A stretch of DNA of 64,000 bases from Jiella sonneratiae (GTDB lineage Bacteria; Pseudomonadota; Alphaproteobacteria; Rhizobiales; Rhizobiaceae), in NCBI RefSeq assembly GCF_017353515.1, contig NZ_JAFMPY010000022.1, positions 1 to 64,000 on the forward strand, given 5' to 3'. Each line of letters begins with the position of its first letter. Within the stretch, counting starts at the first letter, position 1. Below are positions 47,833-57,176 of this stretch, one piece after another. Under the pieces are notes generated by a model that was not told where the DNA came from, did no database searches, and saw only the letters and a list, made by a program, of their open reading frames with translations. Made by a program: the position numbers and the translations under genes.

Positions 47833-48321
47833 CTATTCCGGCCGCTTGTGGATCGGGTCGACCCAGTAGACCTCCTCCGGCTTTTCGACCGGGTCGACGT
47901 CGGTGATGTTTACCACCACCGCCTCGTTGTCGGAGCGCACCAGCACGCATTCGAGCGGTGCGCCGGGATCGGCGTTGATCTCCTGATGCGGCACGAAGGG
48001 CGGCACGAAGATGAAGTCGCCGGGCTCGGCCTCGGCGACGAATTCCAGCCGCTCGCCCCAGCGCATCCGCGCCTTGCCGCGAAGCACGAAGATGACGCTT
48101 TCCAGTTCGCCGTGATGGTGGACGCCGGTCTTGGCGTCCGGCTCGATGGTCACCGTCCCCGCCCAGATCTTCTGCGCCCCGACACGGGCATGGTTGATCG
48201 CCGCCTGGCGGAACATGCCGGGGGTCTGGGCGGTGTTGGGGTCGAGCATGTCGCCCTTGATGACCCGCACGCCGTCGTGCTTCCAGCGGGGTTCGGTGGC
48301 GTCGTGGCTGTGCTCGGTCAT
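47833..48321 (-). CDS. Cupin-domain protein
   Basis: Small beta-barrel of the cupin superfamily, 162 residues, unfused. Metal ligands appear in TGVHHHGELESVIFVLRG (His, His, Glu) and a second block PGDFIFVPPFVPHQEIN. The ending VYWVDPIHKRPE is distinctive. Enzymatic activity or ligand binding cannot be predicted. A second cupin lies 0.6 kb upstream, not in the same operon. Confidence 0.87.
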   Translation of the reverse strand: MTEHSHDATEPRWKHDGVRVIKGDMLDPNTAQTPGMFRQAAINHARVGAQKIWAGTVTIEPDAKTGVHHHGELESVIFVLRGKARMRWGERLEFVAEAEPGDFIFVPPFVPHQEINADPGAPLECVLVRSDNEAVVVNITDVDPVEKPEEVYWVDPIHKRPE

Positions 48322-48410
48322 CGCGGCTTCCTCCCTGCGGTTTCAGGCGATGGTATCTGCAGGCCGGCCGCGGCAAAAGCCGTGCGGCTCGCCGCGGGCG
48401 GAGCACCTCC

Positions 48411-48516
48411 TCATACGGCTTCCGGCAGATCACTTCGTGATGCCGGAAACAACGACGCTCATTCGCCGCGCGGGCTTGATACGAGCCCCGCTCTGATCGA
48501 GCGGATCTCGTATCAG
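48411..48516. repeat. 106-bp two-palindrome intergenic element, copy B
   Basis: Same length and order as the copy at 32859-32964. The first palindrome pairs CCGGCA (48422-48427) with TGCCGG (48441-48446) around an inner TCAC/GTGA; the second is perfect, TGATACGAG (48477-48485) with CTCGTATCA (48507-48515) and an inner CCGCTC/GAGCGG. This copy has intact stems where copy A has mismatches. The end supplies the stop codon of the adjacent minus-strand gene. Confidence 0.9.
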
Positions 48517-48740
48517 TCGCCGCCGCCTCCATCCCCGCCGCCGCAGTCGCTGCCGCCGTCCGGGCCGCAGGCGTCGCCGCTCGCGGCGAACCACCCGCCG
48601 TCGCCCGCAATGCCGGCACTCGTCGTGTCGCCGCCGCGGGCGAGCCGCCGCTTCCGGCCGCGCGGCCGCAGGAAGCCGGCGAGGATCGTCCCGAACACCA
48701 AAGCGAGGGCCGAAAGGCCGAAAATCTGACCAGGCGACAT
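48513..48740 (-). CDS. Small membrane protein with Gly/Asp/Cys-rich tail
   Basis: A 75-residue protein: an N-terminal span (IFGLSALALVFGTILAGFL, residues 6-24), a basic stop-transfer stretch RPRGRKRRL, then a flexible tail ending GGSDCGGGDGGGGD. Tails of this repetitive Gly/Asp kind occur at the C-termini of small membrane proteins in many bacteria; metal binding is possible but unproven. The TGA stop lies within the first bases of the 106-bp repeat, so the present C-terminus may be a product of repeat insertion. Confidence 0.65.
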   Translation of the reverse strand: MSPGQIFGLSALALVFGTILAGFLRPRGRKRRLARGGDTTSAGIAGDGGWFAASGDACGPDGGSDCGGGDGGGGD

Positions 48741-48905
48741 GCGCGTCTTCCCCGAAAGCGTCGACCGACGATGCGTCCTGCCGGGCCGCCCGGTCTGTCC
48801 CTGCCCGTCATCCGGCGCGTGCCGGGCCCCGCGACGCGGCCCTTTGCCTTGTTTCCCCCGTCCTGGCCGCTCTTTTCTTGGCCCGCGGGTCTCGCTCCGT
48901 GCCGT

Positions 48906-49349
48906 TCAGGCGGCGGGCGGCGTCGCCGGAACCTTCGCCTCGAGATCCGGACGCAGCACCACGCTTTCCTGCTCGTTCGGATCGGTCCGGGCGATCACCG
49001 CGACGCAGGGCTCCGTCCCGGCATTGTAGGGAAGGTGCGGCATGCCGGCCGGGATGTAGAAGAGGTCGCCGGCGGCGACCACGGCGTGGCGTTCGAGATC
49101 CTTGCCGTACCAGGTTCCCGAGACGCCGCTGATCACGTAGATCGCCGTCTCGTGGCTCTCGTGGAGATGCGCCTTCGCCCGGCCGCCCGGTGGGATCGTC
49201 AGCAGATGCATGCAGATGCCGGTCGAGCCGGCGGTCTGCCTGGCGATCCCCTCGAAATAGCTGAAGCCCTGCTTGCCGTCATAGGTCGAAGCGGGCCTTA
49301 TGAGCCGGCAGTCGGCCTCGGCATTCGAAGGATTTGAGGATGCGTCCAT
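48906..49349 (-). CDS. Cupin-domain protein
   Basis: Cupin of 147 residues, with HLHESHETAIYVISGVSG as the first metal block and GDLFYIPAGMPHLPYN as the second. ATG 49349 has GGGAGA seven bases upstream; an in-frame ATG five codons earlier (49364) is less well placed. It is divergent from an ABC ATPase gene with about 45 bases between the starts, so the two may share a promoter region. Function unknown. Confidence 0.85.
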   Translation of the reverse strand: MDASSNPSNAEADCRLIRPASTYDGKQGFSYFEGIARQTAGSTGICMHLLTIPPGGRAKAHLHESHETAIYVISGVSGTWYGKDLERHAVVAAGDLFYIPAGMPHLPYNAGTEPCVAVIARTDPNEQESVVLRPDLEAKVPATPPAA

Positions 49350-49393
49350 CGAAAAGTCTCCCATCGTCGTCCCGGGAAGCGTCGCTTTCTCCC

Positions 49394-50206
49394 ATGATGG
49401 AGGATAGCACGCGCCGGGATGCCGCAGGAGGGTCGCCGGTCATCGAGGCGAGGGGGCTGAACCTCGTCTTTTCCACCGCCGACGCGCCGGTCCACGCGCT
49501 GAAGGACGTCGACCTTTCGATTCGCCGCGGCGAGTTCGTCTCGCTGATCGGCCCGTCCGGCTGCGGCAAGACGACGCTTTTGCGCGTCGTCGCCGATCTC
49601 GAACGGCCGACCGGCGGGACGATCACCGTCAACGGCATGTCGCCGGACGCGGCGCGGCGCGCCCGCGCCTATGGCTACGTGTTCCAGGCGGCGGCGCTCT
49701 ATCCCTGGCGGAGCATCGAGAAGAACATCGCCCTGCCGCTGGAGATCATGGGCGTCGACGCGGCCGAGCGGCGGCGCCGCGTCGAAGCCGGGCTCGACCT
49801 CGTCGGGCTTTCCGGCTTCGGCAGGAAGTTTCCCTGGCAGCTCTCCGGCGGCATGCAGCAGCGCGCCTCGATCGCCAGGGCCCTCAGCTTCGATCCCGAC
49901 CTCCTCCTGATGGACGAGCCCTTCGGCGCGCTCGACGAGATCGTCCGCGACCATCTCAACGAGGAACTCCTGAAGCTCTGGGCAAAGACCGACAAGACCA
50001 TCGTCTTCGTCACCCATTCGATCCCCGAGGCGGTGTTCTTGTCGACGCGCATCGTGGTGATGAGCCCGCGGCCCGGCCGCATCCACGAGATCATCGACTG
50101 CGACCTCGGGCCGGACCGCCCGCTCGACATCCGCGACACGCCGCAATTCCTGCAGATCGCCCACCGGGTGCGCGAGGGCCTGCGGGCCGGCCACGGCTAC
50201 GACTGA
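49394..50206 (+). CDS. NitT/TauT-type ABC transporter ATPase
   Basis: Cytoplasmic ATPase of a nitrate/sulfonate/taurine/pyrimidine-precursor-type importer, 270 residues. Walker A is GPSGCGKTT near residue 56, the Q-loop YVFQAAALYPWRSIEKN, the signature QLSGGMQQRASIARAL, Walker B LLLMDEPFGALDE and the switch His in VTHSIPEAV. FQ-AALYPW-SI-KN is typical of this subfamily. No permease or substrate-binding protein is adjacent, so the substrate cannot be inferred. The start is uncertain between ATG 49394 and 49397. Confidence 0.92.
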   Translation: MMEDSTRRDAAGGSPVIEARGLNLVFSTADAPVHALKDVDLSIRRGEFVSLIGPSGCGKTTLLRVVADLERPTGGTITVNGMSPDAARRARAYGYVFQAAALYPWRSIEKNIALPLEIMGVDAAERRRRVEAGLDLVGLSGFGRKFPWQLSGGMQQRASIARALSFDPDLLLMDEPFGALDEIVRDHLNEELLKLWAKTDKTIVFVTHSIPEAVFLSTRIVVMSPRPGRIHEIIDCDLGPDRPLDIRDTPQFLQIAHRVREGLRAGHGYD

Positions 50207-50288
50207 CCGGGCGGCGGGCCGAAGCGGCGGGCGGGGGGAGGCTGCCGAAGCTTCGCCGGCGGACCTTGTCGAAAAGCGGATCGCCCGC

Positions 50289-50807
50289 TCAGCGGGCGGC
50301 GAGGTCGGTGTCTGGCGCCCGGGGCGCATCCATATCGCCGAGCTTCGCGCCGCTGCACCAGTCGCGCCGCCTGCCGCCGCGATAGGGGGCGACGAGCCCC
50401 TCCTTCAGGAGCGTGCGCGAGAGGTCGTCGTTGCCGCGGACCGAAAGCCGCGCCAGGACGCGGCCGAAATACTTGTCGCCGGAAATTTCCGAAAGAAACA
50501 CCTCGCCGCCTTCGACGAGCTGGCCGAGCCGCGCCGTGGCGCGGGCGGCCGCGGCCTTTTCGGCCTCGCAATGCCCGCGTTTTTCCGGCGCGTCGATGTC
50601 GCGCAGGCGCACCGCCACATGGACGCTCTGCATCGGCCAGACGAAGGCCTCGACCTCGACCGTGTCGCCGTCGCGCACCTTGACGACGCTGGCGGCCACC
50701 GGCCCGTCGATGGCGCGCTGATAGTCCTCCTCGCCCGCCGCGGCCGGCCTCGCGGCGGCGGCGCAGGCGATGCAGCCGATGAGTGCAGAGATGGCGAGGC
50801 CGCGCAA
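50289..50807 (-). CDS. Exported thermonuclease-family (SNase) protein
   Basis: A 172-residue protein with signal peptide (MRGLAISALIGCIACAAAAR) and a staphylococcal-nuclease fold: KVRDGDTVEVEAFVWP, the catalytic VRLRDIDAPEKRG (Arg and Glu/Asp), RTLLKEGLVAPYRGG and a closing RDWC. Many such proteins are calcium-dependent nucleases, but several rhizobial ones lack shown activity. No ATG is available in frame; a TTG with CGGAG ten bases upstream is taken as the start. Confidence 0.82.
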   Translation of the reverse strand: MRGLAISALIGCIACAAAARPAAAGEEDYQRAIDGPVAASVVKVRDGDTVEVEAFVWPMQSVHVAVRLRDIDAPEKRGHCEAEKAAAARATARLGQLVEGGEVFLSEISGDKYFGRVLARLSVRGNDDLSRTLLKEGLVAPYRGGRRRDWCSGAKLGDMDAPRAPDTDLAAR

Positions 50808-51012
50808 CGGATTGATGCTCCGACTATGAACATCTTCCTATGTACGGAAAGTGGATCACTCCGGCAAGCCGCGACGATTCACGGCTTCGGGAGCGGAGCC
50901 GGCGAAGCGATCATGGAAGGGGTCGGGAAGCGGGCGGCGGGAATCGCTGTCGTTTTAGGATCATGCGCCTACAAGAAATGGTTGCATGGCGCTGCTCTCG
51001 GATTGCCGGCGC

Positions 51013-51294
51013 TCAGAAGTCCGAGATGATGCCGTTCTTCTCCCAGTCGCCGTAGCGGATCGGCTCCGGCCCGTCGCGGCCGTTGACCTCGCGCGGCAGG
51101 TCGCCGGGACGGATCGTTTCGGCGCCGCGCTGCCGCCGCCGTTCCTCGGCCTCGGCGAGGGCGCGTTCGGCGGCGGGCGTCAGGGCACGCCCGACCCGGC
51201 CGGCCGGCTGCGCCGACGACAGCCGCATCGCCGCCTTCCCGCCGCCGGGGGCCGGCGCCGGGTCGTTCCGGCCGGTCTGGTCATTGCTGCTCAT
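51013..51294 (-). CDS. SDHAF4-family protein (DUF1674)
   Basis: A 93-residue protein with a low-complexity N-terminus, a charged helix (ALAEAEERRRQRGAE) and the invariant ending REVNGRDGPEPIRYGDWEKN followed by DF. The family includes the mitochondrial succinate dehydrogenase assembly factor 4, which helps mature the flavoprotein. sdh genes are not in the window. ATG 51294 starts the family domain; the frame upstream is unsupported. Confidence 0.88.
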   Translation of the reverse strand: MSSNDQTGRNDPAPAPGGGKAAMRLSSAQPAGRVGRALTPAAERALAEAEERRRQRGAETIRPGDLPREVNGRDGPEPIRYGDWEKNGIISDF

Positions 51295-51428
51295 CCTGCG
51301 CCTCGCCCTTCGTATCTTCGATCCGCCATGCCCCAAGATAGGCGGTGTCGGCCGCGGGCCAAAGGGCGGGGCGGAGCTTGCCCGTCGCCGGTGCCGGTGC
51401 CGCCCGCGCACCCCCGTGCGCCGGAGCG

Positions 51429-51704
51429 TCAGGGCACGAGCTCGCCCCAGCGCGGGTCCCAGTCGACGCCGACCTCCATCTCGACCAGCACCTCGGTGTC
51501 GCCGAGCATTTCGCGCTGGTTCTCGACGGTACGGAAGGCCTGTTCCGGGTCCATCTCCTCGCTGGGGAAGATCGTCGGCTCGGCGATGTCGCCGGTCGCC
51601 TCGTGGCCGATGATCAGGGCCTTCACCATGTCGCCCTCCTTCACCAGCCGGACGACGATCTGGCCTTCCTCGCGCTTGCCCTCGAGGCGTCGATAGCGTG
51701 CCAT
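51429..51704 (-). CDS. Conserved-looking hypothetical protein
   Basis: A 91-residue, acidic, soluble protein with no recognised family: MARYRRLEGKREEGQIVVRL, HEATGDIAEPTIFPSEEMDP and the ending DWDPRWGELVP. No signal peptide, span or cysteine. Codon use matches neighbours. The 263 bases to htpX contain no gene I can support. Confidence 0.6.
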   Translation of the reverse strand: MARYRRLEGKREEGQIVVRLVKEGDMVKALIIGHEATGDIAEPTIFPSEEMDPEQAFRTVENQREMLGDTEVLVEMEVGVDWDPRWGELVP

Positions 51705-51967
51705 GGGCGGGTGCTCCTTCGATGCGGGACGCGGCGCGCCGGAAAAAAGCGGCGCGGCGTGAGACCGAACAACTCGCCGGCGCGCCCGAGGCTCCGGCGG
51801 CTGCCCGGCGATGTTTCGAGCCGCGACGCGATCGGCCGGTTTTCGCCGCCTGCCGCGGCGCCGCGCCGGGCGCTCGGGCAGGACATTGAAGCGCGGCCGG
51901 CAAGGCCCCAGATTTCAGGCGATCGGGCGGGCTCGGCCCCGCTGTTGGAGTTTCCTTCGAGGCCCCC

Positions 51968-53071
51968 ATGAACATGATCAAGACGGCGATGCTGATCGCC
52001 TTCCTCACCGCGCTCTTCATGGGCGTCGGCCTGTTGATCGGCGGGCGCGGCGGCATGCTGATCGCGCTCGTCTTCGCCCTCGGCATGAATCTCTTCGCCT
52101 ATTGGAACGGCGACAAGATGGTGCTCAGGATGTACGGCGCGCGACAGGTCGACGCGCGCACCGCGCCGGAATTCTACCGGATCGTCGAGGGGCTCGCAGC
52201 GCGGGCCGGCCTGCCGATGCCGCGGGTCTTCGTCATCGACAGCGAGCAGCCGAACGCCTTCGCCACCGGCCGCAACCCCGAAAACGCCGCCGTCGCGGCG
52301 AGCACCGGCCTTCTCCAGAGTCTTTCGCCCGAGGAGGTCGCCGGCGTCATGGCGCACGAACTCGCCCATGTCGAACATCGCGACACCCTGACCATGACGA
52401 TCACCGCGACGCTCGCCGGGGCGATCTCGATGCTGGCGAATTTCGGCTTCTTCTTCGGCGGCAATCGCGACAACAACAACCCGCTCGGCTTCGTCGGCGT
52501 GCTCCTCGCCATCATCGTCGCGCCGCTCGCCGCGATGATGGTGCAGATGGCGGTGAGCCGGACGCGGGAATACGAGGCTGACCGGCGCGGCGCCGAGATC
52601 TGCGGCGCGCCGTTGTGGCTCGCCTCGGCGCTCGGCAAGATCGCCGGCGCGGCGCGGCGGCTGCCGAATTACGGCGCCGAGCGCAATCCCGCCACCGCCC
52701 ACATGTTCATCGTCAATCCGCTGAGCGGCCAGCGCATGGACAATCTCTTCTCCACCCATCCGGCGACCGAGAACCGCATTGCGGCGCTGCGCGAGCTTGC
52801 CGGCGAGACCGGCGCGGTAACGCTCGGCGACCGGCGGCCGGAACGCATCGGCGATGCGGCGCCCGGCGGTGCGGCTGGACGCGAGGTCCGCTCCGCCGAT
52901 GCCGGCCTCCGGTCGGCGGACGGCAGGCTAAGCCGCGGCAGGGCAGGGCCCTGGGACGGGCGGCCCTACGACCCCGACGAGGACGAGGCGGCCGGCGGGG
53001 GCGACCGGCGCGGCCCCTTCGGCGGGACCGGCGGCGGGCGCCGGCCGACGCGCCGCGGACCGTGGGGTTGA
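51968..53071 (+). CDS. htpX: Membrane zinc metalloprotease HtpX
   Basis: Inner-membrane M48 protease that degrades misfolded membrane proteins. The 367-residue product has two N-terminal spans ([20 protein letters not shown] and [18 protein letters not shown]), the zinc motif HELAH (about 129-133) with the third ligand in EYEADR, and further spans. The last 80 residues, rich in Gly, Arg, Asp and Pro ([20 protein letters not shown]), form an extended tail longer than in most homologues. It overlaps rsmB by about ten bases. Confidence 0.95.
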   Translation: MNMIKTAMLIAFLTALFMGVGLLIGGRGGMLIALVFALGMNLFAYWNGDKMVLRMYGARQVDARTAPEFYRIVEGLAARAGLPMPRVFVIDSEQPNAFATGRNPENAAVAASTGLLQSLSPEEVAGVMAHELAHVEHRDTLTMTITATLAGAISMLANFGFFFGGNRDNNNPLGFVGVLLAIIVAPLAAMMVQMAVSRTREYEADRRGAEICGAPLWLASALGKIAGAARRLPNYGAERNPATAHMFIVNPLSGQRMDNLFSTHPATENRIAALRELAGETGAVTLGDRRPERIGDAAPGGAAGREVRSADAGLRSADGRLSRGRAGPWDGRPYDPDEDEAAGGGDRRGPFGGTGGGRRPTRRGPWG

Positions 53072-54540
53072 GCGGGCCGAAGCCGCCCCGGCCGCAGCAG
53101 GGCCGGGCCGCGGGTGAGCACAAGAGCCGGGCGAGGCCGACCGGCAAGGGCGGCGGGGAAGGCGCGGGCGGCCGGCCGGCCGGCGACGAGCGCCCCGGCC
53201 TCTTCGCCCGCCAGGTCGCCGCGCGGCTGCTGTCGGCGGTCGTCTCCAGCCGGACCTCGCTCGACGGCCTGACCGATGCTTCGACCGGCCATCCGCATTT
53301 CCGCCAGCTTCCGCCGCGCGACCAGGCGCTGGTCAAGGCGATCCTGACGGCGGCCTTCAGGTTTCGCGGCAGCATCGAGGCCGAGATCGCCGGCCGGCTC
53401 GAGCGGCCGCTGCCGCCCAATGCCGCCGCGTTGCGGCACGTCCTGCATGTCGGCGCCGCGCAGATCCTCTGCCTCGACGTGCCGGATTCCGCGGCCGTCG
53501 ACCTCGCCGTCGCCAGCGCCGCCGCCGATCCGCGCTCGGCCCGCTTCGCCGGTCTCGTCAATGCGGTGCTGCGGCGGATCGCCCGCGAGGCCGGGCGCCT
53601 GCCGAAGGCCGGAGCGGACGAGGCGGCGGAGGCAGGCGAGGCGGCGGACGCCCGGCGCGACTGCCCGGACTGGCTCTTCAAGCGGCTCAGCGAACAGTAT
53701 GGCGCGGCACGGGCCGGGCGGATCGCCGCCGCCCATCTCGTCCGTGCCCCCGTCGACCTTACGACGAAGGCTGACGCCGCCGGCTGGGCGGCGCGGCTCG
53801 GCGGCCGGGCCATCGGTCCCCGCACGGTCCGGCTCGGGGAGGTCGAGGGGCCGATCTCGGCGCTTGCCGGCTTCGAGGAGGGCGCCTGGTGGGTCCAGGA
53901 CGTCGCCGCGACGCTTCCGGTGCAGCTGTTCGGCGACGTCTCGGGCCGGCGCGTCGCCGATCTCTGCGCCGCGCCGGGCGGCAAGACGGCGCAGCTCGCC
54001 GCGGCCGGGGCGTTGGTGACGGCGCTGGAGAAGTCGGCCTCGCGCATGAAGCGGCTCAGGGAGAATCTCGACCGGCTGAAGCTTTCCGCCGAGACGGTCG
54101 CCGGCGATCTTATGGACTTCGCGCCCGAGGCGCCCTTCGACGCGGTGCTTCTCGACGCCCCGTGCTCCTCGACCGGCACCATCCGGCGCCACCCGGACGT
54201 CGCCTACACCAAGGACGACGCCGAGATCGAAAAGCTCGCCGCCCTGCAGCTGTCGCTCCTGACGAAGGCGGCGGCGTGCGTCGCGCCGGGCGGCTGCCTG
54301 GTCTTTGCCAACTGCTCGATCGACCGGCGCGAGGGCGAGGAGGTCGCGGCGTCCTTCCTCGCCGCCAGGGAGGGGTTCAGGCTGGAGCCGGTGGCCCCCG
54401 CCGAGCTGCCTGACTTCGCATTCGCCGTCTCTGAGGAAGGCTTTCTTCGTACCACGCCGGAGATGCTTTCCGGTGACAGTGGGCGGGGCGGCGGGCTCGA
54501 CGGCTTCTTCGCGGCGCGGTTCCGTCGCGAAAACGCTTGA
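53062..54540 (+). CDS. rsmB: RsmB-family rRNA cytosine-C5 methyltransferase
   Basis: Methylates 16S rRNA (m5C967 in E. coli) or a related site. The 492-residue product has a low-complexity lead, an N-terminal NusB-like domain (residues 60-165) and a SAM-dependent Rossmann domain with [16 protein letters not shown] and [11 protein letters not shown], the last two carrying the catalytic cysteines. Start uncertain: GTG at 53062 or TTG at 53068; no ATG is available near the domain start. Overlap with htpX indicates cotranscription. Confidence 0.92.
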   Translation: MGLSGPKPPRPQQGRAAGEHKSRARPTGKGGGEGAGGRPAGDERPGLFARQVAARLLSAVVSSRTSLDGLTDASTGHPHFRQLPPRDQALVKAILTAAFRFRGSIEAEIAGRLERPLPPNAAALRHVLHVGAAQILCLDVPDSAAVDLAVASAAADPRSARFAGLVNAVLRRIAREAGRLPKAGADEAAEAGEAADARRDCPDWLFKRLSEQYGAARAGRIAAAHLVRAPVDLTTKADAAGWAARLGGRAIGPRTVRLGEVEGPISALAGFEEGAWWVQDVAATLPVQLFGDVSGRRVADLCAAPGGKTAQLAAAGALVTALEKSASRMKRLRENLDRLKLSAETVAGDLMDFAPEAPFDAVLLDAPCSSTGTIRRHPDVAYTKDDAEIEKLAALQLSLLTKAAACVAPGGCLVFANCSIDRREGEEVAASFLAAREGFRLEPVAPAELPDFAFAVSEEGFLRTTPEMLSGDSGRGGGLDGFFAARFRRENA

Positions 54541-54719
54541 TTTCCGAAAGGATTCGACCGCACATTCCGCAACGTCATTCCGGGTGAAAGGATTTATTTA
54601 CCCTGTTGACGGAAACTTGGCGATGACGAAGCCGCGGCCGAACCCGCGGCGACGGGGCGGACGGGCCATGCGACGGAGCCCGGGCCAGCCTGTCGACGAG
54701 GGAGTGAGCGGGAGTGTCG

Positions 54720-56414
54720 ATGTCCTTGGCGGACAAGCCGCAGATTGCGGTCCTGACGATGCAGGAGGCCTGGCGCCGGCTTCGCCGGAGGCTGCGCAAT
54801 GGCCCGATCCATCGTCTGCGCTTCGCCGGCACGGCTCCCGAGCGTCTCGCCGTCGTGCCGCCGACCCTCCTGCAGGGCGATCCCTTCACCGCCGAGGCGA
54901 TCTATGGCGGCCGCTTCCTCCTCGCCGGCCGCCTCGTCGAGGCCGGCCGTGCCTCGATCTTCCAGGTACCGCCGCCGACGCCGGAATTTTCCGCCGAACT
55001 GCACGGCTTTTCCTGGCTCTGCCACCACGCTGCCGTCGGCGACGCGCTGGCCGCGCGCAACGCCCGGGCGCTCGTCGCCGACTGGCTGCGCTTTGCCTCC
55101 GGCCGCCTCGGCGGCCCGGCCTTCGAGCCCGAGGTCGCCGCCCGGCGGCTGATCTCCTGGCTCTGCCATGCCGAACTGCTGCTCGGCTCGGCCGAATACG
55201 ACTTCTACCGCCGCATCCTGAAGAGCCTGACCTCCCAGACCCGCTATCTGCGGTCGATCGCCCAGGAAGCCCCGGCCGGCCTGCCGCGGCTGACGGTGCG
55301 CGTCGCGCTGGCGCTGGCGAGCCTCAGCCTGCCGGGGCCGGCGAGCCGGGCCCGCGCCGCGGCCCAGCACCTCGCCGACGAACTCGACCGGCAGATCCTG
55401 CCCGACGGCGGCCATGTCAGCCGCAACCCGGCGGCGCTGGCGGCGATCCTCGCCGATCTGCTGCCGGTCCGCGAAACGCTGCTCGCCCAGGGCCAGCCGG
55501 TGCCGAAGGGCATCTATTCGGCCATCGACCGCATGCTGCCGGCGCTGCGCTTCTTCCGCCATGCCGACGGCACGCTGGCACTGTTCAACGGCACCGGCGC
55601 CTCGGACATGGCTCTGACGGCGGCGCTGATGCGCTTCGACGAGACGCTCGGCGAACCGCTCGCCAACGCCCGCCACTCCGGCTACCACCGGCTGGCGGCC
55701 GGGGGCGCGGTGGTGATCGCCGACACCGGCTGTCCGCCGGCGGTGGCGCTGTCGCGCAACGCCCATGCCGGGACGCTCGCCTTCGAACTGTCCTGCGAGG
55801 CGACCCGCATCGTGGTCAATTGCGGCGCCCCGCAGCCCGGCCGGATCGAACTGCGGCGGCTGTCCCGCTCGACCGCCGCCCATTCCACCGTCACCGTCGC
55901 CGACCGGTCGTCCTCGCGCTTCGCCGGCCAGCCGCATCTCGACCGTTTCCTCGGCTCGCCGCTGGTGCCCGGCCCGACCGAGGTGCTGACCGAGGACGTC
56001 GAGGCGGACGAGGCCGGCGGGCGGATCCTCGGCTTCGAGGCGACCCACAACGGCTATGAGCGCGATTTCGGCCTCCTCCACACGCGGCGGCTCGAACTGC
56101 GCGACGGCGGCCGGCAACTCGCCGGCACCGACAGGCTGGTTTCGACCCGCCGCAGCCGCGGACAGGAGGATGCCGGCGCGGCGACCATCCGCTTCCATCT
56201 CCATCCGCAGGTGAGCGTCGAGACGCTCGGCGGTTTCGCCCGCCTGACGATGCGCGGCCAGACCTGGCGCTTTTCGGCCGACCGGCCCTTCGTCGTCGAG
56301 GATTCGATCCTCTTTGCCGACAGCGCCGGCCCCCGCCGGACGCTGCAGATCGTCGTCGCCGTCGATCCGGGGCTGACGCCCGAGGTTTCGTGGAGCTTCG
56401 AGCGCCTCGCCTGA
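54720..56414 (+). CDS. Heparinase II/III family protein
   Basis: A 564-residue protein with an alpha/alpha toroid N-terminal half (WLCHHAAVGDALAARNARAL, WLCHAELLLGSAEYDFYRR) and a beta-sandwich C-terminal half (ATRIVVNCGAP, LGFEATHNGYERDFGLLHTRRLELRDGG), as in polysaccharide lyases of this group. Several intracellular rhizobial members lie between rsmB and purH, as here, and the substrate is unknown. No clear signal peptide. The ATG at 54720 has GGGAG five bases upstream. It is separated from rsmB by 179 bases. Confidence 0.88.
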   Translation: MSLADKPQIAVLTMQEAWRRLRRRLRNGPIHRLRFAGTAPERLAVVPPTLLQGDPFTAEAIYGGRFLLAGRLVEAGRASIFQVPPPTPEFSAELHGFSWLCHHAAVGDALAARNARALVADWLRFASGRLGGPAFEPEVAARRLISWLCHAELLLGSAEYDFYRRILKSLTSQTRYLRSIAQEAPAGLPRLTVRVALALASLSLPGPASRARAAAQHLADELDRQILPDGGHVSRNPAALAAILADLLPVRETLLAQGQPVPKGIYSAIDRMLPALRFFRHADGTLALFNGTGASDMALTAALMRFDETLGEPLANARHSGYHRLAAGGAVVIADTGCPPAVALSRNAHAGTLAFELSCEATRIVVNCGAPQPGRIELRRLSRSTAAHSTVTVADRSSSRFAGQPHLDRFLGSPLVPGPTEVLTEDVEADEAGGRILGFEATHNGYERDFGLLHTRRLELRDGGRQLAGTDRLVSTRRSRGQEDAGAATIRFHLHPQVSVETLGGFARLTMRGQTWRFSADRPFVVEDSILFADSAGPRRTLQIVVAVDPGLTPEVSWSFERLA

Positions 56415-56476
56415 GACGGGTCCGGCAGCCGGCGGCATGCCTCGAATTCGCCATGCGGCGGGCCGAGGGAGGGCCG

Positions 56477-56668
56477 ATGGTCCGACGGCGTTGCGCATTT
56501 TTCATCCTCATCGCAGCCGCGCTGATCCTCTCGGCCTGCGGCGGGATGAACCGGGCGGTGACGACCCTGCCGCGGACTTTCGACGATCTCGGCGCCAAAA
56601 CCGCCCCGCTGCGCGGCGAACGTGACCAGCGGCCCGAGCAGGACGAGGCACCGCGGACGTCGCCCTGA
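56477..56668 (+). CDS. Small lipoprotein
   Basis: A 63-residue lipoprotein: signal peptide MVRRRCAFFILIAAALIL with lipobox LSAC (Cys21), then a short charged tail GGMNRAVTTLPRTFDDLG. GAGGGAGGG precedes the ATG. It follows the heparinase gene by 62 bases and is probably cotranscribed with it. Confidence 0.65.
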   Translation: MVRRRCAFFILIAAALILSACGGMNRAVTTLPRTFDDLGAKTAPLRGERDQRPEQDEAPRTSP

Positions 56669-57176
56669 ACGCCTCGAGCCGCGTGGGACGGGGCAGGCTG
56701 GCGCCGCCGCGCCGCCGGCCGGCCTTTGCTGCCGGCCGGCCTTTGCTGCCGGCAAGTCGTCTCGACCGGACAGGCGTCGCCGCCAAATGGACGGTCCGTT
56801 TACTTTTCGTAAACCGCCGTCGGCGCGGCGTTTCGGTCGGCACGCGGTTGCCCGGCCGGAAACGCTCCCTTAATCGCGATCGCCGAAAGCTTCGCGGAGC
56901 CCTGCAAGGTGGCAGGCGCCGTTACGTGAACCTTATGCATTGGCGGACATTCTAGCCCTCGTATCACGGCTTTCGGATCACTAGATCCGCGCAACGAAAG
57001 GGTATATCGACGCCGCGCGCCGACAGGACGGCGCCCGCGGCTGGGCGTCTGCCAGCGATCTGCCGGAATGCCGCTTTCGCGCAACTCACCGAACCATCGA
57101 CCAACAAGCAAGTTCGGGCCGAACGCCCCGTCGCCGTTCGCCCTGTAACGGAGTGCGGCCATTCGGCCGTTCGATC
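56669..57176. other. 508-base gap before kup, with a 17-bp tandem repeat
   Basis: Contains GCCGGCCGGCCTTTGCT twice in tandem (56714-56730, 56731-56747) plus six bases of a third copy. The remainder has no coding potential or RNA structure I can support. It must include the kup promoter; no strong match was found. Confidence 0.6.

Noticed and set aside
50840-51055. 71-residue plus-strand frame in the gap between the SNase and SDHAF4-family genes
   Set aside because: Arginine/serine-rich, no ribosome-binding site, and it runs into the antisense of the SDHAF4-family gene.
56714-56753. 17-bp tandem GC-rich repeat considered as a CRISPR-like or regulatory array
   Set aside because: Only two full units with no spacers; noted as a simple tandem repeat.
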